From positions 1 to 62,096 of the forward strand of contig CAMHEZ010000010.1 in assembly GCA_946184295.1 (NCBI GenBank): a DNA stretch of 62,096 nucleotides, written 5' to 3'. Below are positions 9,472 to 19,057 of this stretch, in pieces (the first letter of the stretch is position 1; each line of letters opens with the position of its first letter). A program made the translations under genes and the position numbers. Source of the stretch: an uncultured Clostridia bacterium (GTDB taxonomy: Bacteria; Bacillota; Clostridia; Oscillospirales; Acutalibacteraceae). The notes beneath the pieces are model-generated. The model was not told where the DNA came from and did not search any database. It saw only the letters and a list, made by a program, of their open reading frames with translations.

Positions 9472-9500
9472 TTGACAAATCTCCCGCAAACTGTTATCAT
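9472..9500 (+). promoter_or_regulatory. Promoter of the lipid kinase-alr genes
   Basis: TTGACA 9472-9477, 17-base spacer, TATCAT 9495-9500; the start codon is about 50 bases on. Confidence 0.75.
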
Positions 9501-9548
9501 GAGATTGGCAGAATTGTACTGATTTTTTTGGAATAAGAGGTTATTTTT

Positions 9549-10463
9549 ATGAGATATGTTTTCATTGCCAATCCCAATGCGGGAAACAACGGCTATGCCA
9601 AGTACAAGGACAGAATCGTTACCGCCTGTGAGAAAATCGGAGCATCTTACCAATTCTTGCTCACGCAGAAACCGGAGGATCTGACCGAGTTTGCCCGTGC
9701 GCAGGGACAAATCGGCGACGATGTGCGTATTATCGTATTGGGCGGCGACGGCGCGGTCTGCGGCGCGGCCAACGGCGTCATCGGCATGGACAATGTCGAG
9801 TTCGGCATCATTCCCTGCGGCTCCGGCAACGATTATGTCAAGACATTCGGCGGGGCGGACGGCTTTCTTGACATCGAGCACTACCTGACGGCCCCCTCGC
9901 GCTATGTGGACGCCATCGACACGGGATATCTCAAATCCGTCAACATCTGCTCGATGGGCATCGACGCGATCATCTGCGACCGCACCAACCGCATGGTCAA
10001 AACAAAAAAATTGCTGGGGTCGGGTACATATTCGCTCGCGGTCTTGATTTCTATGCTGGGTAAGGTGTATAATACCTTGAAAGTGACGATTGACGACCAA
10101 TACGTCTATGAAGGCGACTTCATGTTTTCGCTGGCGGCGTGCGGGCAGTATTACGGCGGCGGCTATCGCGGCGCGCCGATGTCCGACCCGTCGGACGGCC
10201 TGCTGGATTTCGTGATGATCCGCCGCGTGTCGAAGCTGAAAATGCTCTCGCTTATCGGACTGTACCAGAAGGGCGAATACGTGGATTCCAAGAAATTCCG
10301 CAAGGTGCTGACGGTGCATCGCGGACGGAAGATGAAGATCGAGTGCGCCAAGCCTGCGGTGGTCAATATCGACGGAGAGTGTCTCAATCTCAGCGAGGTC
10401 ACGTTTGAGGTCATTCCCAAGGCCCTGCGGCTGATTGTCAACGACCAAAGCAAGGCACAATAG
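9549..10463 (+). CDS. Diacylglycerol kinase-family (YegS/DagK-like) lipid kinase
   Basis: 304 residues. Phosphorylates a lipid or sphingoid-like substrate with ATP; in Gram-positives the usual job is recycling diacylglycerol released by lipoteichoic acid synthesis. Seen: the nucleotide-binding GGDGAVCGAANG motif (about residues 64-75) and PCGSGND (about 90-96), plus the C-terminal DAGK accessory domain ending in a DGECL-type motif. The ATG follows AAGAGG. It is followed by alr with a 22-base gap. The LtaS-like gene 5 kb away would supply diacylglycerol, but that link is inference. Confidence 0.88.
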   Translation: MRYVFIANPNAGNNGYAKYKDRIVTACEKIGASYQFLLTQKPEDLTEFARAQGQIGDDVRIIVLGGDGAVCGAANGVIGMDNVEFGIIPCGSGNDYVKTFGGADGFLDIEHYLTAPSRYVDAIDTGYLKSVNICSMGIDAIICDRTNRMVKTKKLLGSGTYSLAVLISMLGKVYNTLKVTIDDQYVYEGDFMFSLAACGQYYGGGYRGAPMSDPSDGLLDFVMIRRVSKLKMLSLIGLYQKGEYVDSKKFRKVLTVHRGRKMKIECAKPAVVNIDGECLNLSEVTFEVIPKALRLIVNDQSKAQ

Positions 10464-10485
10464 CGCCAGTCGTCACGCAAAAATC

Positions 10486-11634
10486 ATGGAAAAGAAGATG
10501 TGTCTGTTGGAGAAATATCTGAGAGCTTACGCGGAGGTGGACCTGTCCGCCATCGGTCACAATATTGCGCTGGTGAGGCAGAATGTCGGCGCGGACGTGA
10601 AAATCTGCGCCGTCATCAAGGCGGATGCCTACGGTCACGGCGCGGTCGCGGTGGGACGTTATCTGGAACCTGTGGTGGAATACTTCGCGGTTGCCACCAT
10701 TGACGAGGCCGTCGAACTGCGTGAGGCAGGCATTGTGCTGCCGGTTATCATCTTGTCTTATGTATCGCCCAGTCGCTATGATGAGGTCGTCCGGTACGAC
10801 ATCACCCAGACGATCTATTCGCTGGAAACGGCGGAGCGGCTCGACAAAGAAGCCGCCGCGCAGGGCAAGACCGCCAAGGTGCATATCGCGCTGGACACCG
10901 GTATGACCCGCATCGGCTATGGCATTTCGGAGCAGAGCGCCGACGAGATTCAGCGCATCAGCCGGTTGCCCCACATCGAATTGGAGGGTATGTTCACCCA
11001 TTTCTCCTGCGCCGACCTCACCGACAAGGCCTACAGCCGCACGCAAATGGCGCGTTACGACCGTATGTGCGACCTGCTCGATAAACGCGGCGTGGTAATT
11101 CCGATCAAGCATATCTGCAACAGCGCAGGCATTATGGAGTTTGATTCCCATCGTTTCCAGATGGTGCGCTCCGGTATTATTACCTACGGTTTGTATCCCT
11201 CGGAAGAAGTGGACAAATCCGCGCTGCCCATCCGACCTGCTATGAGCTTCCGCAGCCATGTGGTGCATGTCAAGTGGGTGGAACCGGGTACCTGTGTGGG
11301 ATACGGCGCGACCTATACCACGACCGAACGCACGCGCATTGCCACCGTGTCGGTGGGTTATGCCGACGGCTATCCGCGCGCGCTTTCCAACAAGGGGCGC
11401 GTACTGATTCACGGGCAGTTTGCCCCTGTGCTGGGACGGGTCTGCATGGATCAGATCATGGTGGACGTGACGCACATTGACGGCGTGGCAGTCGAAGATG
11501 TCGTCACGCTCTTCGGACGCGACGGCGACAATGTCATTCCCGTGGAGGAACCGGCGGATATGGCGGCCTCCTTCAATTACGAATTTGTGTGCAGCCTCAG
11601 TCCGCGGGTGACGCGGGTTTACACGGAATCATAA
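10486..11634 (+). CDS. alr: Alanine racemase
   Basis: PLP enzyme that interconverts L- and D-alanine for peptidoglycan (and D-alanylated teichoic acids). 382 residues from ATG 10486. PLP lysine in VIKADAYGHG (Lys45 in this numbering); second catalytic tyrosine in VGYGATYTT; GMTRIGY and RVCMDQIMVDVT are family signatures. The start is uncertain, since ATG 10498 is also possible and neither has a strong ribosome binding site. An upstream in-frame TTG would overlap the lipid kinase. Probably co-transcribed with the kinase and the following membrane gene. Confidence 0.95.
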   Translation: MEKKMCLLEKYLRAYAEVDLSAIGHNIALVRQNVGADVKICAVIKADAYGHGAVAVGRYLEPVVEYFAVATIDEAVELREAGIVLPVIILSYVSPSRYDEVVRYDITQTIYSLETAERLDKEAAAQGKTAKVHIALDTGMTRIGYGISEQSADEIQRISRLPHIELEGMFTHFSCADLTDKAYSRTQMARYDRMCDLLDKRGVVIPIKHICNSAGIMEFDSHRFQMVRSGIITYGLYPSEEVDKSALPIRPAMSFRSHVVHVKWVEPGTCVGYGATYTTTERTRIATVSVGYADGYPRALSNKGRVLIHGQFAPVLGRVCMDQIMVDVTHIDGVAVEDVVTLFGRDGDNVIPVEEPADMAASFNYEFVCSLSPRVTRVYTES

Positions 11635-11657
11635 AGACCGAAAGGCGGAAGAAAAAC

Positions 11658-12278
11658 ATGGAGAAAAACAAAGTGCGCGTCGGCGTCAACGCGCTGCTCG
11701 TCGTGATGGTGGGGGTCGCATGGCTGGTTATGATCTTCGGCAGCGAGGGAATGCTGTCGTCGGGCGGTCTGAGCAATCTCAAATATTTCACGGTGCTGTC
11801 AAATGTGTTTGAGGGCGCGGCCTCGGCGGTGTGGCTCATTCTGAACGGCAGAGCGGTGTCGGACAAAGGGCGGCGCTTTGCCGAGCTGCTGAAATATGCC
11901 GCCTGCGTCTGCGTGGGGCTGACCTTTGTCACGGTGCTGGTGTTTCTCGGACCGCTGTACGGCTTTGGCAATATGTTTCTCCACGCCAATCTGTTTTTTC
12001 ACCTCATCATACCGCTGACGGCGATGGCGGAATTTGTGCGTTTCAACTCGCAGCGTATCGGCTGGCGGGAGAATCTGCTCGCGACGGCGCCGACGCTGCT
12101 TTACGGCACTGTTTATCTGGCGAATATCCTCATCAACGGCCTTGGCGAGCCGTATCAGCGGGACATCTACGGCTTCGTGACGTGGGGCATGCCGATCGGT
12201 ATCTGCATTTTTGCCGCAATCTGTGTCGCGGCCTTTCTGATCGGTCTGGCGCTGCGAGCGCTGAATCGCAATCATTAA
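11658..12278 (+). CDS. Six-or-so-TM integral membrane protein (Pr6Pr-like)
   Basis: 206 residues, mostly hydrophobic, with about six membrane segments. The LKYFTVLSNVF motif after the first segment, the HLIIPLTAMAEFV segment and the later YGTVYL segment resemble the Pr6Pr/FAR-17a membrane family, whose function is unclear. ATG 11658 follows AAAGGCGG and lies 23 bases after alr, so it is the third gene of the operon. The assignment rests on motif memory only. Confidence 0.65.
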   Translation: MEKNKVRVGVNALLVVMVGVAWLVMIFGSEGMLSSGGLSNLKYFTVLSNVFEGAASAVWLILNGRAVSDKGRRFAELLKYAACVCVGLTFVTVLVFLGPLYGFGNMFLHANLFFHLIIPLTAMAEFVRFNSQRIGWRENLLATAPTLLYGTVYLANILINGLGEPYQRDIYGFVTWGMPIGICIFAAICVAAFLIGLALRALNRNH

Positions 12279-12443
12279 GCGAAGCGCGGGAGTCCAGGGG
12301 GTGCAGGCACCTCCTGGCAGGTCAAGGGCAGAGCCCTTGCAGGGCGTAAGCTTTCGCTAGCGAAAGCTAGGACATTCGTCCCACAAGCAGGCTCAGCCTG
12401 CTGGCAAGACGCGCTTGGGTTATCAGATAAAGTTGGGCGAATC
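12276..12443 (+). repeat. Mosaic intergenic repeat, copy 4 (forward)
   Basis: Starts at the stop of the membrane gene with TTAAGCGAAGCGCGGGAGTC. Modules: GGTGCAGGCACC, CAAGGGCAGAGCCCTTG, the 20-base perfect palindrome AGCTTTCGCTAGCGAAAGCT at 12349-12368, and GCAGGCTCAGCCTGC; ends AAGTTGGGCGAATCC. Confidence 0.85.
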
Positions 12444-12447
12444 CTGA

Positions 12448-12500
12448 AAAACACCCGAGAGCCGACAGACTTTGCGGTCCACCGGCTCCCGGGTGTTTTG
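12448..12500. terminator. Bidirectional terminator between alr operon and amt
   Basis: AAAACACCCG.GAGCCG paired with CGGCTCCCGGGTGTTTT around a loop; A-run on the left and T-run on the right allow use on both strands by the convergent genes. Confidence 0.8.
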
Positions 12501-12533
12501 AATCTATCAATTGAAAGGAACAGGTAAAGTGAA

Positions 12534-14279
12534 TTATTCGACGTCCTGCAAGGCGGCGTAATCCTCCTCGCCGGTGCGGACTTTGACGACCTTTGCCACG
12601 TTGTAGACAAAGATCTTGCCGTCGCCGATGTGGCCGGTGTAGAGCGCCTTCTTGGCGGTTTCGATGACGGTGTCGATGGGCAGCTTGCTCACGACAACCT
12701 CCACCTGCACCTTGGGCAGCAGCACCGCGTCCATTTCAACGCCGCGGTAACGCTCGCCGGAACCCTTCTGTACGCCGCAGCCCATGACCTGTGTGACGGT
12801 CATGCCGGTGACGCCGATCTTGTTGAGCGCGTCCTTCAGCACTTCGTAACGTGCCTGTTTGGCGATGATAACAACCTTATACATACCGGTGGGGATATCC
12901 ATCGGGGCGGCTGCCACGGGGACGGACGCGTTCTTCTGGAACTCGGTGGCGCTTTCAAATTCCGCAACGCCAAGATCGGTGTTTTCGTTGACCTCCATCG
13001 TGCCGGACATATCAATCACGCTGAAGCCGGAGTAAGCCGAAGCCAGACCGTGTTCCTTGCTGTCCAGACCGACGATTTCTTCTTCTTCCGTGACGCGCAG
13101 GCCGATGACTGCCTTGATGGCGAGGAAGGCGAGGGTGATGGTCACGGCCGTCCAGCCGATGACGGAAACCAGACCCAGCAGCTGGATGCCCAGCAGCTTG
13201 AAGCCGCCGCCGTAGAAAAGACCCTGATAAGTATCATTGAGAGGCGCACTCTTGGTGGCAAAGAGACCCACCGCGATGGTGCCCCAGATGCCGTTCATCA
13301 TGTGAACCGCCACCGCGCCGACGGGGTCGTCCACGTGGAGCTTGTTGTCGAGGAACCAGACCGCAAAGATGACCAGCAGACCGGAGACAATGCCGATGAT
13401 CGAAGCGCCGAGTGCGTCGGTTACGTCGCAGGGGGCGGTGATGGCCACCAGACCCGCGAGAGACGCGTTGAGACACATGGAAACGTCAGGCTTGCCGTAC
13501 ATCACCCAAGTGGCGATCAGCACGGTGACAGTGGCCAGCGCGGGGGCAACGGTCGTGGTCAGGAAGACCGAGGCCAGCTGATCGAGCGAAGTGGTCGCCG
13601 CGCCGTTGAAGCCGTACCAGCCGAACCAGAGGATAAAGCAGCCGAGCGCGCCGAGCGGGATATTGTGGCCGGGGAAGGCGTTGACCTTGGTGACCTTGCC
13701 GCTCTTGTCGCGGTTGAATTTGCCGATACGGGGGCCGAGCAGCGCCGCGCCGATGAGAGCGGACACGCCGCCGACCGTGTGAATGGCGCAGGAGCCGGCA
13801 AAATCATGGAAGCCGAGATTCGCCAGCCAGCCGCCGCCCCAGATCCAGTGGGCCTCGATGGGGTAGATGAGGGCGGAAATCACGGCCGAATATACGCAGT
13901 AGGAGGAAAACTTGGTTCTTTCGGCCATGGCGCCCGAAACGATGGTCGCCGTGGTCGCGCAGAACACGAGATTGAAGACGAAAATGCTCCAATCGAAGGA
14001 CGCGTAGTGAGTGAAGATGTCAAGGGTGGGGATACCGATGAAGCCGGCCACGTCCTTGCCGAACATCAGCCCGAAGCCCAGCAGCACGAATACCACCGTG
14101 CCGATACAAAAATCCATCAGATTTTTCATGATGATATTGCCCGCGTTCTTGGCACGGGTGAAGCCTGTCTCCACCATCGCAAAGCCCGCCTGCATCCAGA
14201 AGACCAGCGCCGCGCCGATCAGAAACCAGATGCCGAATATCTCACTGTCTATGATTTCCGTGAGATGTGACAACGCCAT
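12534..14279 (-). CDS. Ammonium transporter fused to a PII signalling domain (Amt-GlnK fusion)
   Basis: 581 residues. Residues 1 to about 405 are an Amt/MEP ammonium channel with eleven membrane segments and the family signatures (FATTATIVSGAMAERTKF-like, GHNIPLGALG, twin-His region AHWIWGG and HMMNGIWGT). A roughly 60-residue linker follows, then a complete PII domain (466-581) with T-loop QKGSGERYRGVE, LLPKVQVEVVV and GHIGDGKIFVY. In the PII domain the position of the uridylylated Tyr51 is Met516 (VEMDAV), so control by uridylylation is unlikely and ligand binding (ATP/ADP, 2-oxoglutarate) is the likely switch. The ATG at 14279 follows AAAGGA. Confidence 0.93.
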   Translation of the reverse strand: MALSHLTEIIDSEIFGIWFLIGAALVFWMQAGFAMVETGFTRAKNAGNIIMKNLMDFCIGTVVFVLLGFGLMFGKDVAGFIGIPTLDIFTHYASFDWSIFVFNLVFCATTATIVSGAMAERTKFSSYCVYSAVISALIYPIEAHWIWGGGWLANLGFHDFAGSCAIHTVGGVSALIGAALLGPRIGKFNRDKSGKVTKVNAFPGHNIPLGALGCFILWFGWYGFNGAATTSLDQLASVFLTTTVAPALATVTVLIATWVMYGKPDVSMCLNASLAGLVAITAPCDVTDALGASIIGIVSGLLVIFAVWFLDNKLHVDDPVGAVAVHMMNGIWGTIAVGLFATKSAPLNDTYQGLFYGGGFKLLGIQLLGLVSVIGWTAVTITLAFLAIKAVIGLRVTEEEEIVGLDSKEHGLASAYSGFSVIDMSGTMEVNENTDLGVAEFESATEFQKNASVPVAAAPMDIPTGMYKVVIIAKQARYEVLKDALNKIGVTGMTVTQVMGCGVQKGSGERYRGVEMDAVLLPKVQVEVVVSKLPIDTVIETAKKALYTGHIGDGKIFVYNVAKVVKVRTGEEDYAALQDVE

Positions 14280-14645
14280 AAACAATCAATCCTTTCTGCC
14301 CAATCCGTTGGGATTGAGTCTCCTCAAAAATTTTTCTCGATGGCATCTCTGCAACCGATGACAGTATTCTAGCACCTCAACTTGCAAAAATATTGTAAAA
14401 ATCGGACATAATAACAATTTTTTAAAATAAAATGCAGGACTAAAATTATAATCCTGCAAATTAGCCGGTAACAACCATGAGTAAGCGAAGCCGTTGGCCT
14501 TGCCGGGCAAGACGCGCTTGGATTTTTTGTGAGGTCGGGCGAATTGCGTGAAATTCATCTTTTGTCTGTTGCAATTTGAGGGGGAATCTGTTATAATGGC
14601 TGCATTGAAAATTTTCTCCGCAAGCAAAGGTGACACAAGCAGATT
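14280..14645. other. Intergenic region with a mosaic-repeat fragment
   Basis: 366 bases between the divergent amt and AraC genes. It is AT-rich at 14380-14460. At 14475-14545 there is a degenerate fragment of the mosaic repeat (AAGCGAAGCCG, GCAAGACGCGCTTGG, GTCGGGCGAATT). I see no clear promoter for amt. Confidence 0.5.
14569..14597 (+). promoter_or_regulatory. Promoter of the AraC-type regulator
   Basis: TTGCAA 14569-14574, 17-base spacer, TATAAT 14592-14597. Confidence 0.75.
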
Positions 14646-15440
14646 ATGATTGCCCGCTACCGCTCAGACAATACGTTTCAGATGCACCAGCCGTTTTTCC
14701 GCAGCGGCGTCCCGGATTATACGGAGGTCTCGGTGAATCAGCCATACCGCGCCGTTTTCTATGAATTTACCGCGCCGTATTCATTTTCATCGGGCATGGC
14801 GTTTGTGCCGGACGGGTGTGTGGATATCCTGTTTGTCACAGGGACGGATGAGCCGTTCATGGCGTTTCTCGGGTCGCCCACCGCGTTCAAGCCGGTGCGC
14901 GGCTTTCCGGGCTGCCGCTGTTTCGGCGTCAGATTCAAGCCGGGTATGTATGTGTCATATCAGAATCTGCCGCTGCGGGATATCACCGATCGGGAGCTGT
15001 TTTTTGCGGGAAGTGTGGGCGTGCTCAAAATTTTCTTCACCAGGCTGAAAAAGTGCTTTTCGCTCGAGCAGCGCATCGCGTTGTTTGAGGATACCTTTGA
15101 GCCGTATGTGGATTCCGGCACGGCGGGGAAGGTCATGCAGCAGATGCTTTGTGAAATCAACGCGGCCCGGGGCGGGATTCATATTGCCTCTCTGGCCGAG
15201 AGCATGAACTATTCCGAACGCCACATCTCGCGGCTTTTTCAGGAGAGCATGGGCATGTCGCCCAAGACCTTTGCCCGCATCGTGCGGTTTCAGCACGCGC
15301 TGGATATGCTGCTGAGCGGCCGGGCGGCGCTCGCGGGGGATTATTTTATGGAGCTGGGGTATGCCGATCAGGCGCATTTTCAGCGGGAATTTAAACAATA
15401 CGCAGGTGTGACGCCCAAGAGTTTTGTCCGCCTGCGATAG
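14646..15440 (+). CDS. AraC-family transcriptional regulator
   Basis: 264 residues. The N-terminal 150 resemble the cupin-like sensor domain found in one AraC subgroup (DUF6597 type: FVPDGCVDILFV, FGVRFKPG). The C-terminal 100 hold two helix-turn-helix motifs (IASLAESMNYSERHISRLF and the second in YADQAHFQREFKQYAGVTPKSF). Ligand unknown. The next gene starts 42 bases after its stop, so the regulator may be co-transcribed with, and control, the LtaS-like sulfatase; this is inference from layout. Confidence 0.88.
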   Translation: MIARYRSDNTFQMHQPFFRSGVPDYTEVSVNQPYRAVFYEFTAPYSFSSGMAFVPDGCVDILFVTGTDEPFMAFLGSPTAFKPVRGFPGCRCFGVRFKPGMYVSYQNLPLRDITDRELFFAGSVGVLKIFFTRLKKCFSLEQRIALFEDTFEPYVDSGTAGKVMQQMLCEINAARGGIHIASLAESMNYSERHISRLFQESMGMSPKTFARIVRFQHALDMLLSGRAALAGDYFMELGYADQAHFQREFKQYAGVTPKSFVRLR

Positions 15441-15481
15441 TGGATGGAAGATTGTATCGCAATCGTGTGAATCAGGTGATA

Positions 15482-17620
15482 ATGATGAATACAGAACAGG
15501 AAAAGGTTTCTCCCGCCGGAGAAACAGCTCCCGTCAGGGAGACATCTCCCACTAGGGAGACGGAAGAACAAAAGCAATCCCGGCGCGATGAGATGGAATC
15601 GCTGCTGTGGCAGATGTGTGTGATACCGATTTCGGTGCTGCATATGGAAAGTCTCACCAAGCTGTGGCTGTTTGGCAATCTGTTTGACGAGAAGCTTGTG
15701 TATCTGACGGGCGGTGTGCTGTTCATGGGCTTTGCCATGAGCGCGGTCACGATGCTGTTCACCGCGCGGGTGCGCCGGAACGTGACCCGCGTGATACTGG
15801 GGCTGATGAGCGTGCTGTTTTCTTTGCAGGTGATTTATCACAATAATTTCAAGAGTATGTTTTCGTGGGCGACCATCGGACAGGCCGGCGACGTGATGCA
15901 ATTCTGGAAGGAAGCGCTCGGCGCGGCCCTCGGCGTGTGGTTCATGGTGCTGGCGATGTTTCTGCCGTTTGAACTGGTGTGCGCCTTCGGCAAGCTGATT
16001 TTTCCCGACCGCAGCGGGCGGAATCTGTCGCTGGCGGCCGTCGGGGGCGTGGCGGCGCTGCTGCCGTACTCCTTTCTGATGGCGAAATTCATTCAGGCGC
16101 CGGGGACAGATACCGGCTATACGCCATACTACTATTACACGCATATGGAGAATGATCCCGAGCAGACTTTTCAATATTACGGCATTCTCAACGCCACGCG
16201 TCTGGAATTGAAGCATATGCTTTTCGGCACGGCCACGGAGGAACTGGAGGAACCGGATCCCGGCGATATCGTCGATCTTCACAAGCTGTTGTCGCCCACG
16301 GATACGCCGACTCCCGTGGACACGCCCGATACGCCCAAAGAGTACGGCAGCAATGTGATGGACATTGACTTTGACGGCGCGGCGGAGGCTACCAACGTCA
16401 AAACCCTGAAATCCATGGACAAGTATTTCTCCTCGCTGACGCCGACCAAACAGAACGCGTACACGGGGTATTTCAAGGATAAGAACCTGATCTTTATTTC
16501 GCTCGAGGGCTATTCCTACAAGGTGATCGACCCGGAGCTGACCCCCACGCTCTACAAGATGGCGAATGAGGGCTTTGTCTTCAACAACTTCTACAATTCC
16601 CTCTGGGGCGGCAGTACCGCTACCGGCGAGTATGCCAACATGACCGGCAACTTCTATCTGACCGCCAACTGTCTCAAACTCAGCGCTGACACCTATCAGC
16701 CCTTCGCGCTGGGCAATCAGTTCCGCAAGATCGGTTACAAGACCGTCGCCTATCACAACAACAGCTATACTTACTACGGACGCGACAAGTCTCACCCGAA
16801 TTTCGGCTATGACTACACCGCCATCGGCAACGGCCTCACACTCAAAGGCAAGCACTGGCCCAACTCCGACAAGGAAATGGCCGAGGCCACCGCCGACTGG
16901 TACATCGGCACCGGCGAGAAGTTCCACGCCTATTACATGAGCGTCAGCGGCCACGCCAATTACTCCGCGTCCGCCAACGCGATGTCCAACCTCCACCTCA
17001 AGGACCTGCCTGAGAAATACAAAAAATTCTCGCCGGAAGTCAGGGCGTATCTGGCCTGTCAGTATGAAGTGGAACTGATGCTGCAAGTGCTGGTACAGAA
17101 GCTGGAGGCGGCGGGAGAGCTCGAAAATACCGTGTTCGCCATGAACGCCGACCATTATCCCTACGCGCTCAGCGACGACGCGCTGGCCGAACTGTACGGT
17201 CTGAACAAAACCAATATCCGCAAGCAGTCCGAGCTGTACCGCAACAGCTTCATTCTCTGGTGCGCGTCCATGCCGGAGCCTGTCGTCATTGACAAGCCCT
17301 GCTCCAGCATTGACATTGTGCCCACAATTTCCAACCTGTTCGGGCTGGAATACGACTCCCGTGTCATGATGGGCAGCGACATTCTCTGTGAGGGCGACCA
17401 CTTCGCGCTGCTCAAGCTCAACGGCTGGTCGTGGATCAGCACGCAGGGTGAATACATCGCCAACCGCAAGAAGTTTATCCCCAATGACAGCTGCACCATG
17501 TCCGACGAGGAGAGCAAGACCTATGTTGACGCGGTCAATACTGTGGTCAAGGCCAAGACTACCTATTCGCTGCAAATTCTCGACCGTGACTATTACCGCC
17601 ATATTTTTCCCAATGGCTGA
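15482..17620 (+). CDS. LTA synthase-family membrane sulfatase
   Basis: 712 residues. N-terminal third has about five membrane segments (residues 45-210); a Thr/Pro-rich linker near 265-290; then an extracellular sulfatase fold as in LtaS-type glycerolphosphate transferases. Catalytic-site pieces: IFISLEGYSYKV (metal-binding Glu), WGGSTATGEY (nucleophile Thr region) and NADHYPY (metal-binding Asp/His). The family polymerises glycerol phosphate from phosphatidylglycerol or adds phosphoglycerol or phosphoethanolamine to surface polymers; the substrate here is not decided by sequence. ATG 15482 follows CAGGTGAT; a GTG at 15440 touching the upstream stop is the alternative. Confidence 0.88.
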   Translation: MMNTEQEKVSPAGETAPVRETSPTRETEEQKQSRRDEMESLLWQMCVIPISVLHMESLTKLWLFGNLFDEKLVYLTGGVLFMGFAMSAVTMLFTARVRRNVTRVILGLMSVLFSLQVIYHNNFKSMFSWATIGQAGDVMQFWKEALGAALGVWFMVLAMFLPFELVCAFGKLIFPDRSGRNLSLAAVGGVAALLPYSFLMAKFIQAPGTDTGYTPYYYYTHMENDPEQTFQYYGILNATRLELKHMLFGTATEELEEPDPGDIVDLHKLLSPTDTPTPVDTPDTPKEYGSNVMDIDFDGAAEATNVKTLKSMDKYFSSLTPTKQNAYTGYFKDKNLIFISLEGYSYKVIDPELTPTLYKMANEGFVFNNFYNSLWGGSTATGEYANMTGNFYLTANCLKLSADTYQPFALGNQFRKIGYKTVAYHNNSYTYYGRDKSHPNFGYDYTAIGNGLTLKGKHWPNSDKEMAEATADWYIGTGEKFHAYYMSVSGHANYSASANAMSNLHLKDLPEKYKKFSPEVRAYLACQYEVELMLQVLVQKLEAAGELENTVFAMNADHYPYALSDDALAELYGLNKTNIRKQSELYRNSFILWCASMPEPVVIDKPCSSIDIVPTISNLFGLEYDSRVMMGSDILCEGDHFALLKLNGWSWISTQGEYIANRKKFIPNDSCTMSDEESKTYVDAVNTVVKAKTTYSLQILDRDYYRHIFPNG

Positions 17621-17684
17621 GGGCGGTCATCGGCGGCTGTAGGGGAAACTTTATGAAAATAGAATGAATATTTGCCAAAACAAC

Positions 17685-17713
17685 TAGACAAAATCATTCA
17701 AAACGTGTATAAT
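17685..17713 (+). promoter_or_regulatory. Promoter of the SurA/PrsA-like lipoprotein
   Basis: TAGACA 17685-17690, 17-base spacer, TATAAT 17708-17713. Confidence 0.75.
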
Positions 17714-17771
17714 TTCGGTTGGTACGTGTTGTATAACATTTTTAGTTTAAATGAAAGGTATGACTTTTGCA

Positions 17772-18827
17772 ATGAAACTTCTCAAAAAGGCTGCGGCTGC
17801 GGCTGCCGCGGCTGCCATGGTGCTTTCGCTTGGCGCGTGCAGCAGTAATCTGAGCTGGGCGGCCAAGATTGGCGACGATACCACTGTGCCGATTGGATTG
17901 TATATTTATGAGCAGGCGGCCAAATATCGCACCGCTGTGCAAAATTCCTTGCTCGATACGATTACCGACCTGAGCGAGCAGACCGTCAAGGTGTCCGGCT
18001 CGGACGTCAACGCGCTGGATTATCTCACTGACGAGGCCAAGAAATCCACCAAGGCCTGCGTTGGCACGATGCTGAAGGCGGAGGAGATGGGGGTCAAGCT
18101 CACGGACGAGGAATTGACCACCGCCGCCGAAAACGCGGAGCAGGCCTACCAGCTCGACGAGGACGTGTATGTCAAGAACGGTATCGCGCAGACCTCAATT
18201 GAAGCGTATTACAAGGACATCACCCTCAAAAACAATCTCTTCCAGGCAATCTATGGGGCCGAAGGCACCAATCCGGCTACCGATGAGGAGCTCAAAGCGT
18301 ATTTTGAGGAGCATTACGCGACGGTTAACTTCATGCAGCAGTATTTTTATACCGAAGACGGTTCTATGATGACCGATGAGGAAATTGCCGCTCTCAAGAA
18401 GGAGTATAAGAGCATTCGCAGCAAGGCCGAAAAGGGCAAGCTGGATTTTGTCAAGAAGTGCGAAGAGGAAGGCAAAACCAATTCCAGCTACAAGGGCGCC
18501 TATACCGATGTGACACAGCGCTTTGACGAGACGGATGAGGAAGGTCAGAAGATTCTCGCGCTCAAAGTGGGGGAATTTTATGTGATTGAGACTGATACGT
18601 CGATTGCGCTGGTGCAGAAGGCCAAGCTCGACAGCGGTGACAAGAAGTTTCAACAGTACCGCGACACGCTGCTGATAGAAGCGAAATATGACACGTTCGT
18701 TGACGAGATGGTCAAATTGGCCGAAGGCAGCGACAAAGTGACGTTCAATGATAAGGCATTTGAAAAGTTTGCAGCGGCGACCCGTGATTTCAGCGAGCTG
18801 AATGTGAGCACCGGCTCTTATTATTAA
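17772..18827 (+). CDS. Lipoprotein related to the SurA/PrsA chaperone family
   Basis: About 351 residues. Signal peptide with KK, an alanine-rich core and lipobox LGAC (Cys at about 23), so membrane-anchored outside the cell. The rest is helical and acidic/lysine-rich, with a SurA-N-like layout: a helical region about 35-160, then a segment (YATVNFMQQYFY, SALKKEYKSIRSKAEKGKLDFVKKCE) where PrsA-type proteins carry a parvulin domain, then a C-terminal helix. No clear parvulin active site, so perhaps a foldase-like chaperone without isomerase activity. ATG 17772 opens the signal peptide; ATGs at 17751 and 17760 are in frame. Confidence 0.65.
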   Translation: MKLLKKAAAAAAAAAMVLSLGACSSNLSWAAKIGDDTTVPIGLYIYEQAAKYRTAVQNSLLDTITDLSEQTVKVSGSDVNALDYLTDEAKKSTKACVGTMLKAEEMGVKLTDEELTTAAENAEQAYQLDEDVYVKNGIAQTSIEAYYKDITLKNNLFQAIYGAEGTNPATDEELKAYFEEHYATVNFMQQYFYTEDGSMMTDEEIAALKKEYKSIRSKAEKGKLDFVKKCEEEGKTNSSYKGAYTDVTQRFDETDEEGQKILALKVGEFYVIETDTSIALVQKAKLDSGDKKFQQYRDTLLIEAKYDTFVDEMVKLAEGSDKVTFNDKAFEKFAAATRDFSELNVSTGSYY

Positions 18828-19057
18828 TCCTTTTGGAGCGGACAAAATGCGCTCCATCGCGTGACAGAATACAATGCGGCACAGGGCTCCTCGGGCGGTA
18901 TCGGCGGAAAGTGGATCGTACCGTGGGGGAGACTGTGCCGTTTTTGCCGTCGCAGGAAAAAAACGGTCATTTCACAAAGCGAAGGCGAGACGGCGCATAT
19001 TTTTCATGACCCGTCTCATAAATATCATTGATATCCAACATGAAAGGAAGTCGTGTT

